Shown here in pieces: positions 56,195 through 64,000 of a stretch of DNA of 64,000 nucleotides (its first letter is position 1; every line of letters starts with the position of its first letter). Source of the stretch: Gamarada debralockiae (Eukaryota; Ascomycota; Leotiomycetes; Helotiales; Hyphodiscaceae); NCBI GenBank assembly GCA_002803225.1, contig NXFV01000710.1, positions 1 through 64,000 on the forward strand, read 5' to 3'. The notes beneath the pieces were generated by a model. It saw nothing but the letters and a program-made list of their open reading frames with translations, was not told where the DNA came from and ran no database searches. The translations under genes were made by a program, and so were the position numbers.

Positions 56195-58702
56195 TCACTT
56201 CTCTAGCTGGAAGAAAAATGAACTCTCATCTGAGCCCGATGCAACCTGCACATAACCATCTGGAGGAACAACCAGGATCGGAACCTTCACCGCATTCCCC
56301 TCCAGAGATTTTGGTACTATCGACAATCTGACTCCAGTTACCTCATGTTTCCACACAACGTGGGCAACACCCAATCCCTCACTACTTTGAAACGGAACCT
56401 TTGCATCTAACTCTGGAAACAAGCTCACCCTCGGTTCGAATCTCAGTGCATCTCTCCTGGGAGTTTCAAATTTGACGCCGCAGACTTCTTTTAGGAATTC
56501 GTAGATCGGTAAACAGCCCCAAGCATGACAATCTGAGCGCAAAGAGACACTGTCTTCGACCCATGTTGTTAGGTTCTGTGATAATTGGTGTCGCCATGGT
56601 TCCCAGAAAGCGTGGAAACGGTCATTATAAAGATTTTCGCCGACTAGGGAGAGGGCTCGGAGAGTATAAAATGACATTGCTGTTGAGGTTGGAGTGAAGT
56701 GTAGATGTTCTTGGATAACTGTTTCCGTCGTTGATTTTGGCAGAGATTTAGGTGATGAGAGACATTTGGCCAACATCTCTCGAGCTGTAGCGCCTGTCGC
56801 TGTCCCACAGAGTACCGCCCATACCTGACAGTGTTGACTGTAGTCCTGGTGTAGATCAGCCGTAAAGGCTAAGCCATCCGTGAAGAACTGTCCGTCGAAG
56901 CAGTGGGCTCGTAGTGCTATGACTACTGCTTCCGCGCGTGAATTATATTCATCAGCGAGTGCCGGTCTTTTTACTCCCACCAAAACCTTCGCTGCAAGTT
57001 TTAGGACATAGGCATAGAGCATGTTGGTGTATGTCGAGAAGCCGGTACGTTTTGCGGCTGGAGGAATTCCCATAGGTTTCCATTGCTCCGTCCAATCGAC
57101 GAAATCCCACTGCGAAGGAGAATTGAGACTTCGAATAAGTCCAAAGTCAGGGTCAATTCGTCTACGGAATGCTTCGAACACCCCGTCGACCTCTGGGAGG
57201 AATAGGTGAGCAAAATCAACATCATTGAAATACTCGAAGTGATCAACAATCATACAGATCCAGAACAATGAGAAGTGTGGGATAATTTGAGGTTGATGTG
57301 AGGGAGCACGACTGGCCGTGAGTCCTAGTCCTGGCTTATAGGAGTTATGGAGTTGGATGATGGCTTGACGAGCGAGACGGTCGTCCCCCGAAATATGGTA
57401 AGTGAAGAGGATGGAGCTTCGTGTATCCATGGCGTATTGGAATTGTTCATAGAAAGGACAATCTTCGTAGCAATCATGCATGCAATTTGAAACTGTTCTG
57501 ATACTTGTGGTCCATAGCTTTGGGTACATCATGGCATCTTCTGCACCTGGGATATTGAACTCCGCTAGAATATCCAACGGGTAATTCGTCCGGGTTATAT
57601 CAATGCCTGTCATGACCAAGTCCGAATCTCTTACAACCATGTCCAAGGCAATGAATCTGAAAGTCCGGAAGTGAAAGGGCGCAAAGATCTCCTCTTCAAT
57701 GTTTTCATAATATTTTAGACTGGCAGTGACTTCTTTGCTACCCACTCCACCAAACGAGTAGTTGTCTTCCGGCCCAATGAGACGTTTTGAAGTGTCACAA
57801 CGATCTCCTTTCCTCCTTAAATAAGGTATTTGTTCCGGTGTATCTTCATAACACTCAGAGTATGTTATTCGCAAGGTGCTTCCGGCTTGTTTAGGCCACT
57901 GGAATCGAAAATAGAGCAGAGAAGTCATGTGATATTCGACCTCGAGCTCGACATGATGTGAAGTTCCTGCAGGAAGGCGAATATTTGTCAAGGACTTCAG
58001 TCCATTAGGCTGCAGTAAGACCTTCTCCCAATTTCCCCGAGACTCCGTACTTTGAATATTGTGTATTGCTTTGAACGACGCTGGCTCGTATCGAGGTGGT
58101 GGTATGAGCCTCGGAGAAAGTTTCCATGGCGGCGAAAGCCCGTGAGTTGTAGGAAACTCTAGACATTTGGCAGGCACCCAGTTGAGAGGAGTCTCTAGTG
58201 CCCTGTTGACATCTTCGTATATGTGTAAGAAGTCGTCCTCTTTCAAATCAGTCGGTAGCAGAGTTGACCAGTCCATAGCAGATTCCCAGGTGTGGTTACT
58301 CTGAAGGCCCAAGCCTGCGCCATCTCCTTCATTGGGATTTCTCGCAAGGAGCCCCGCACATGGCAGTCTTGGGAAACTAGTCGCATGAAGAGTAGCGTGA
58401 TAGAATCGCAGCACTCGAATGCTGATTTGATTTATGCCCGTTCGAAGGTATTGCTGAATATCAACCTCATCGTAGAACCAGAGATGCTCATCTCCTTTGA
58501 CAGGACCAGTGAAGACAAAGTTGGAGTTGACGCAGAGCTTGTACCTTGTGTCCGCGGTGATTTGGATCCGAACAGGTTTCGTGGGAATCTGTTTGATATG
58601 AAATTGCTTGCGGAAATGTACGAATGCTCCAGCTGAACCTTCACTCCGGTCGATCCATTCAGGATGCCAGATCCAGTTTGAACTGTCAGACAAGGAATCC
58701 AT
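56195..58702 (-). CDS. GH78-like alpha-L-rhamnosidase
   Basis: A single exon of 835 aa from ATG 58702 (MDSLSDSSNWIWHPEWID). The N-terminal third shows beta-sandwich domains of the rhamnosidase type (RYKLCVNSNFVFTGPVKGDEH, ISIRVLRFYH). An (alpha/alpha)6 six-hairpin catalytic domain follows, where CYEDCPFYEQFQYAMDTRSS occupies the place of the conserved GH78 acid segment. WDFVDWTEQW and CHAWGCLPIYEFLKEVCGV are further typical blocks. The C-terminal beta domain ends at residue 835. No signal peptide is seen, so it may be intracellular. It likely removes rhamnose from plant glycosides or pectin side chains, consistent with the GH3 and sugar-transporter genes nearby. The frame is intact. Confidence 0.85.
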   Translation of the reverse strand: MDSLSDSSNWIWHPEWIDRSEGSAGAFVHFRKQFHIKQIPTKPVRIQITADTRYKLCVNSNFVFTGPVKGDEHLWFYDEVDIQQYLRTGINQISIRVLRFYHATLHATSFPRLPCAGLLARNPNEGDGAGLGLQSNHTWESAMDWSTLLPTDLKEDDFLHIYEDVNRALETPLNWVPAKCLEFPTTHGLSPPWKLSPRLIPPPRYEPASFKAIHNIQSTESRGNWEKVLLQPNGLKSLTNIRLPAGTSHHVELEVEYHMTSLLYFRFQWPKQAGSTLRITYSECYEDTPEQIPYLRRKGDRCDTSKRLIGPEDNYSFGGVGSKEVTASLKYYENIEEEIFAPFHFRTFRFIALDMVVRDSDLVMTGIDITRTNYPLDILAEFNIPGAEDAMMYPKLWTTSIRTVSNCMHDCYEDCPFYEQFQYAMDTRSSILFTYHISGDDRLARQAIIQLHNSYKPGLGLTASRAPSHQPQIIPHFSLFWICMIVDHFEYFNDVDFAHLFLPEVDGVFEAFRRRIDPDFGLIRSLNSPSQWDFVDWTEQWKPMGIPPAAKRTGFSTYTNMLYAYVLKLAAKVLVGVKRPALADEYNSRAEAVVIALRAHCFDGQFFTDGLAFTADLHQDYSQHCQVWAVLCGTATGATAREMLAKCLSSPKSLPKSTTETVIQEHLHFTPTSTAMSFYTLRALSLVGENLYNDRFHAFWEPWRHQLSQNLTTWVEDSVSLRSDCHAWGCLPIYEFLKEVCGVKFETPRRDALRFEPRVSLFPELDAKVPFQSSEGLGVAHVVWKHEVTGVRLSIVPKSLEGNAVKVPILVVPPDGYVQVASGSDESSFFFQLEK

Positions 58703-58819
58703 AGCAATTATTATTCTCAGATATACAGTGATAATTCCGTCGTCTAGGAGACAACTTTCCCTCCTAAGAAATGACCTTTAGATGAGACAAAAAAGGATGG
58801 TCATCCCCAGTCACTTGCG

Positions 58820-59805
58820 ATGGAAGCCTTTTTGGCCGCATATATTTTCGCCGACAAGTGTCAACACTACGATAGCAGTCTCCGCGTTTTCACTCTATCC
58901 CATGCACTGTATCAAGCCCAGCTTCGGGGGGCATTCCGCGAGCTACGGCTACGAACTCCCTCTCCCTAGCGATTATGGTGCGGTGGTGGAACAACGACCC
59001 CGCACTCAATGACTCGCCACTAGGCTATATTGGATATGCACCCGGGATTCCGCGGAGCCCTTTAATACTCTTGTTTCCTTCCTTTACTCGGCTGACTATT
59101 ACTCAACATCGCCAAAACCAGCACCTGGGCCTCAACTACCCTACCTATTTCCCATCCGCGCCCAAAGGTCTCTATGCCGAAGCGAAGTAGTCTGCTATTT
59201 CTGCCTCGCTGAAATCGCTCTTGTGCGCCTCGGAAACCGCATCCTGAAATACGTAGACCAAACCGAATGGACTAAACTCTCTTCCTCCCGCATAGCTGAC
59301 ACGATTCTAGAATTCGAGGATCAAGCAAATGGGTGGTTAGATGCTCTCCCCCCACCACTGAAACTAGATGCCCCGGCAGATGATATAAGCGATGAGCATT
59401 TCACGGCTACGATTCGTGCTAAATGGACATCTTATCGATTGCTACGAGATGACGTACTGGCCCTTTGTCGTCGAGGCAATGTATGGCTGGTTAAGCAATG
59501 ATCTAGGATCAAATCGTCGCACAAAAAGATTCGGGCTGTGTGTTCGACGAATCGAGGAGAATGCGACCGGCTCCAAGCATCGGCATCACGGGAGATGGCT
59601 GATGCTCCGAAATTGCACACGGAGTGCGTTAGTGCTAGTTGGGGCTGCTCGCTCGAAGAGATTAAGTTTCTTACCTGAAGGTTGGGAGACTGGAGTTAGG
59701 AAGGTGATTAAAATGCTCAGACATTGGAAGGACTGAGCGAAAGATACTGGGGACCGACTGAATATATTGGAGGAACCAGTGAAAGATATCGGGTCACTTT
59801 TATAG
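58820..59805 (+). pseudogene. Ruined fungal-specific transcription factor (C-terminal part)
   Basis: Three frames carry, in order, MEAFLAAYIFADKCQHYDSS...LYQAQLRGAFRELRLRTPSP, ALNDSPLGYIGYAPGIPRSP, FTRLTITQHRQNQHLGLNYP, then LGNRILKYVDQTEWTKL, FEDQANGWLDALPPPLKLD, WPFVVEAMYGWLSN and SALVLVGAARSKRLSFLPEG, ending near 59805. This is the helical middle-homology and C-terminal region of Zn2Cys6 regulators. No zinc cluster is found upstream: the rhamnosidase gene starts on the other strand only 117 bp away. Frameshifts occur near 58970, 59190 and 59450, and a stop lies at 59735-59737. It could once have regulated the sugar genes on either side. Confidence 0.65.
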
Positions 59806-62541
59806 CTATGAAATTTATAGGCCAGACCACCATGTTGTCTTCTCTACCTCGAAACTCTCCTTCAATGGTGGAATTTCCGACCATGATATCGTAGGTCCCG
59901 CTCTCTTCGATCCACTTCCCCATTGCTTCATCCCAGAAGCTTGTAACGTATTTCCTCTCTATGACCACTTTCACTGTATCTTTTGACCCTTTTTTGATAA
60001 AAGTCTTTACGAACCCCTTCAATTCTTTCGTGGGTCGTTTGATCGAAGGCGAGCGGGGCGAGATGTATACCTGCACAACCTCCGCTCCATCCATGGGACC
60101 AATATTCTCCACACTAACGATGATTGTAAGGGTGTTCGAAGCGTCGTCGGTGTCAAAGGTGACACGCAATTCAGACATCTTGAACGAAGTATAAGAAAGT
60201 CCCCATCCAAACGGCCACCTCGTCGCTCTTTTTGTCATCTCATAAAACCGATATCCTATATATATATCCTCGCCATATAGCACACGTCCCCTTTCTGATT
60301 GATAATTCAAAAACGCAGGGTTGTCCTCGACCTGGACTGGGAATGACAGGGGGAGTTTCCCAGAGGGGTTCACGTCTCCGAAGAGGATGTCGGCAATCGC
60401 ATTCCCAGTCTCGTTGCCGCCATACCAGGCTTGAACGACGGCAGCGACGGAATTCTCCCATGGCATGGAAACGGGAGTTCCGGACTGAACCACCACCACA
60501 ATGTTCTCGTTTGCCGCGGCCACACCTGCAATCAAATCATCCGTAAGACCGGGCAGGTCCATGTGAGGCCTGTCGTGGCCTTCTTGTTCCCAGTCGGAGT
60601 TCAATCCAACACAGAGTACTACCTGATCAACTGTCTTTGCGAGCAGAACAGCTTTCTCAATTTCTTCCTGCGCGTTGATGAACCGAGCGCCGCCGATTCG
60701 GAGCCCACCTCCTCCAAATGACACAACGCCATCGGCGTCGGCAAGTTTCGATGTCACACCGCTGGCGAAATCGACCTTGAGCTTGTATGTTCTCCCTGCC
60801 CTAAGGTACTTCGTCCCTGTCTCTTCAACAGTGCCAACATTAAAGAAACTTCCACCACTGCGCTGCTTCGTCTCGTTGTCGACCAGCAGTTCGTCGTCGA
60901 GGAAGAGCTTTCAGGTTCCATAGACAGTGAGCCCGAATTGAAAGTCACCGGACGTTTCAGGAGTAAAGAAGGCTTCTACCTCAGCCCACCAGAGATCCTC
61001 GGTAAGTGCAGGGTGGGAATAGTCGGATAGATACATGTAAGTGTCAACGAGGTGGATGGTGTCGAAGGGGTGTCTGTCTGGAATTGTGGGTGGAGAAGTG
61101 AAGGCTTTGAATATTACACCCGTCTCGCCATCTGGGGTCTTCATGTGGGGGCCAAGCAGTGGAAGTAATTTGTGGGCCTGGCATCCAATGGAATATTGTA
61201 CATCATCGACTTTGGACGAAATGCCTTCAAATGGTGTTATGGCATAGTATGGAGAGAGTGTTGCGGAGCCTCCGCCACAGTAAGCTGCCATCTTCGCATT
61301 GGGCCCGATGACAGCCACCTGACGTGAGATTAGAAGGTGTTTTTAAACATCCAACAAAAAATATTGGCAGGAGGTCAGCTCACCGTCTTGTCCTTACAGA
61401 ACGGGAGTGCATTTCTTTCGTTCTTGAGAAGCACCACCGATTCTGAAGCGATCTTGAGCAAGAGCTCGGCAGCCTCGGGGGTATCCTGAGATCCTTCAGG
61501 GGCATGCTCCGGAACGCCAGTCTTGCACACTCGAATTGAGAGCTTCAAGATTTCACGTACACGGTTATCCAGAGTATGTTGTGTGACTTTCTTCGACAAG
61601 AGAGCATGGGCGAGAATTTGACCTCGCCATCGAGTTGGCCCAGGCATTTCTAGATCAAGACCAGCATTGACTGCTTCGCTCGTCGAGTATGTGCCATACC
61701 TAGGAGAGTCAGTAATCTCATAAAGTTGTTATCAAAAGGAACAATGACTTACCAATCGCTTATGACAAGTCCCTCCCAGCCCCATTCCTCTCTAAGGATA
61801 TTCTGAATGAATTTTGAGTTTTCGCTAACGTGGAGTCCATTGACTTTGTTATATGCCGTCATAAGGCAACCCGGTCTCGAGTTTCTGACAGCAATCTGAA
61901 AAGGAAGGAGGTAGATTTCCCGCAAAGCTCTTTCCGTAACTATCGAGTCCACAGCCATCCTCTCATGTTCCTGGTCATTGGCAACAAAGTGCTTTATTGT
62001 TGCTACGACTCCTGTCTCTTGTATTCCATTGATGATAGACGAGGCACAAATCCCAGATAGAACAGGATCCTCGGAGAAGGACTCGAATCCCCGGCCCCCG
62101 AGCGGACTTCGTTGCATATTAACTGTCGGGCCAAGTAGGACATGCGCCCCTTTCGCTTTCGTCTCCTCGCCCATCAGTGCTCCCGCCTTCTGCAGAAGTT
62201 CACTGTCCCAAGTGGCCGCAAGAGCTGTGCCGCAAGGGAAGCAAGCTGCTTTCGCACCGTTGAAGAACCGGGTGCCTCGCACGCCATTTGGGCCGTCTGA
62301 AACTCGTATAGATGGAATGCGAAGTCTGGGGATTCCCTGTGTGTGCCAGTGGTCAATACCTGCTCAGGTTAGCAAATACCAGGATAGATGAGATGATCAG
62401 GAATGGTCTGTTGGAAATATTGTGCGGGATACCAGAGAGAAGAGAAATTTTTTCTTTGGTGGTAAGCTTCTTCAAAGCGTCTTCTACGTCGAAAGGCTCG
62501 ATGGGTGAAGGTGGAGTTGGGAGTGAATTCGTCTCTTCCAT
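59717..62541 (-). pseudogene. GH3 beta-glucosidase gene, disrupted by stop and frameshift
   Basis: Exons 62541-62433, 62359-61753, 61699-61384 and 61318 onward join with correct phase. They show [43 protein letters not shown] and GLVISDWYGTYST, where the nucleophile Asp is in SDW. Next come a PA14-like insert and the C-terminal blocks DPLDxP-type HMDLPGLTDDLI, VQAWYGGNETGNAIADILFG and WPFGWGLSYTSF. An in-frame TGA at 60912-60914 interrupts the PA14 region (VYGT-stop-KLFLDDELLVDN). Near the end a one-base insertion shifts GEF-VEKTTWWSGL out of frame, so the ancestral stop at 59815-59817 is missed and the frame runs on to 59717. The rest, about 835 codons, is well preserved, so inactivation seems recent. 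A sequencing error at either site is possible. Confidence 0.8.
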
Positions 62542-63436
62542 TGTGTTCTATACGCTCTTCATGTGACAGCAGCAATTAGATGATAATCGTACAGAGAAAT
62601 TTAGAGATCAAAGGTGAGAGAAGTTGTTTGAATCTTGAAAGCTAAATAACTGTACCAAGGATTCCGTTCCATACTTCAAGTTTCTCCACCAGGGTTACTT
62701 GTCTGAATTAATTCATTGGTGGAAGGATGTGAAGGGCAGGTACCCAGTTCCAGACGACAAGAGGAAGCCGACTGCGACTGCGTTGAAGTTTTTCTGTCCT
62801 TGCGGAAAACCGCGTCGTTGTCTCTTGGACGAGTGCATGACGGAGGATGCTATGGCGTCCGGTAGCATCTCAGGTTGGCGAACACTGACTAAGTCAATAC
62901 CGCGTAAGTCCGGAAGACGAAGTTCGCCTTCTCTTGACCCGAGCCAGGCTGGTTGAATGCGGCTAGATCACAGCTTACGTTGTAGTCAAGACGCTAGCGA
63001 GGAAAGTGAGCGAAAACTACCCGGATTTCCGCGGTCCCGCTAACACCCAAAAATGCGGCGGCATTCCTGCTCCATCTCTCTCACGGTCAAATCACGCTGG
63101 CCGCCCATTGGTTACTGGTCATGCCATCCCTGATAATCCACATTTTGCCCAAGGTTTCTGAGTTGACGCCACTATGCCCCAGAACTCCAGGCCTCCTCAA
63201 AAAGTCAACTGTTTCAAGTCTTCATCTCCGCCATAAATATTCACGTCGGGTGAAAAGATGTCGAGTGAAGTTTGGTGATTCTTTGATGCAATGTATTTCT
63301 ATATAATCCTTCTATCTTCTCTCCGTCTTCAAAAAGACATTACTCACCCTGAAGTCGAAAACAAATTCTATCGAAGAAGTCAACTGAGTCCCAATCTCGA
63401 CGATATTGTCTATCTCTAGACAACCGATAAGCAAAA
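62542..63436. other. Divergent promoter region, GH3 remnant and transporter
   Basis: No gene is supported; a frame at 62699-62956 has no recognisable domain. The region should carry the promoters of both sugar genes. GC-rich words such as CCGGATTTCCGCGG and ATGCGGCGGCATT near 63020-63066 could bind zinc-cluster regulators, which is speculative. Confidence 0.35.
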
Positions 63437-64000
63437 ATGCACAGTGAAACAACAACCGCCGTGGCCGTGGCCATGCCGGAGCCCAGCATCGACGTGGCCC
63501 ATTGGTGGAGACACAAGAACTTACGCACGCTGAACCTCCTTCTGATCATTCCACTGTTGTCCATCTTCACCCAAGGGTGAGTGCTTGTCCATTCTAAAAC
63601 AAAAGCTCCAATGAAAAGACTTTTATGAAGCTTCTTCTCGAATTTTTACTGAATTTCTACCTGCAGCTTCGACGGATCAATGATGAATGGCCTCCAATCC
63701 GTTGAAAGCTGGCGGCGCTATTTTGGAGAGCCCAAAGGGGCAACCTTGGGCCTGTTCAATGCAGCATACCCCATCGGTGGTCTCTGTGCAATCCCATTCA
63801 TCTCTTTCGTTAGCGACGGGTTTGGCCGCCGTGTCGGTCTCGCAACAGGTGCAGCCATCTGCTGCTTGGGCGCAGCACTCCAGAGCGGAGCTGACAATCT
63901 TCCTATGTTTGTGGTTGCAAGAGGCATTCTTGGCTGTGGCACAGTCTTCCTAGGCGCGTCGGGGGCTCCTTTGATCACTGAGATTGCCCATCCCTCACAC
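63437..64000 (+). CDS. MFS sugar transporter, 5' part (runs off window)
   Basis: Exon 1 (63437-63576) encodes a cytoplasmic N-terminus and the first membrane helix (LRTLNLLLIIPLLSIFTQG). Exon 2 starts at 63667 and completes the GFDGSMMNGLQS motif across a 90-nt intron, followed by helices 2-4. The sugar-porter signature SDGFGRRVGL (D-R/G-x-G-R-R type) and ARGILGCGTVF are present. This is the lactose-permease/hexose-transporter branch of the major facilitator superfamily, carrying sugars by proton symport. The gene is cut at 64000. Its position beside GH3 and GH78 genes suggests uptake of released sugars. Confidence 0.9.

Noticed and set aside
60880..60948. Intron that would remove the TGA in the GH3 gene
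   Set aside because: No donor and acceptor of usual form flank the codon without removing conserved PA14-like residues on both sides.
62699..62956. 85-codon frame containing CPCGK and CLLDEC cysteines
   Set aside because: Cysteine spacing does not fit a zinc finger I can name, and the frame lies in a promoter region.
1..64000. tRNA, rRNA or CRISPR features
   Set aside because: No tRNA-like A/B boxes with folding arms, rRNA sequence or regularly spaced repeats were noticed; tRNAscan-SE would be the decisive check.

Overview
The window is nuclear DNA of a filamentous ascomycete (Pezizomycotina). Genes carry short introns of about 47-75 nt with GTAAGT-like donors and CTAAC-type branch sites. 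The gene types are also typical: HET/NACHT allorecognition proteins, a GPI-anchored BIM1-like protein, a BtgC-type glucanase, a sedolisin and P450s. A Leotiomycetes-like fungus is a guess from general gene character only.

Layout. 0-7.5 kb: a HET-like membrane protein and a NACHT-ankyrin STAND protein. 7.8-14.8 kb: housekeeping and cell-surface genes (BtgC-like GH17, isochorismatase-like hydrolase, SRR1-like protein, BIM1-like copper protein). 15.4-19.7 kb: a decay zone with a broken alpha/beta-hydrolase, a broken secreted-protein gene and a candidate solo LTR. 19.7-26.5 kb: a second NACHT protein, a palindromic MITE-like element and a broken STAND-N/SH3/WW-like gene. 27-32.2 kb: an ABM-like protein, a sedolisin and a dead IPI3-like copy. 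33.8-37.9 kb: a GIY-YIG nuclease-like gene divergent from the RNA helicase HAS1. 39-40.7 kb: a P450. 42-48 kb: DOA1/PLAA and a STRAP-like WD40 gene, whose introns and spacers carry a local family of short palindromic repeats. 48-54 kb: an unknown basic protein, a broken coiled-coil gene, a hairpin element and a second P450. 54.6-56.1 kb: a 645-bp TA-flanked terminal-inverted-repeat element next to a pogo-like transposase remnant. 56.2-64 kb: a plant-polysaccharide block of a GH78-like rhamnosidase, a ruined transcription-factor gene, a damaged GH3 beta-glucosidase and the start of an MFS sugar transporter.

The main theme is gene decay. At least seven protein-coding loci and one transposase carry stop codons or frameshifts, while genes between them are intact. 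In the IPI3-like copy the four nonsense codons sit where CAG or TGG would be expected, so they look like C-to-T or G-to-A changes, the pattern left by repeat-induced point mutation (RIP). The least explained items are the palindromic repeat family at 42-48 kb and the GIY-YIG/zinc-ribbon/tandem-repeat protein. Exon joins were made by eye from splice signals and reading frame; no searches were run.
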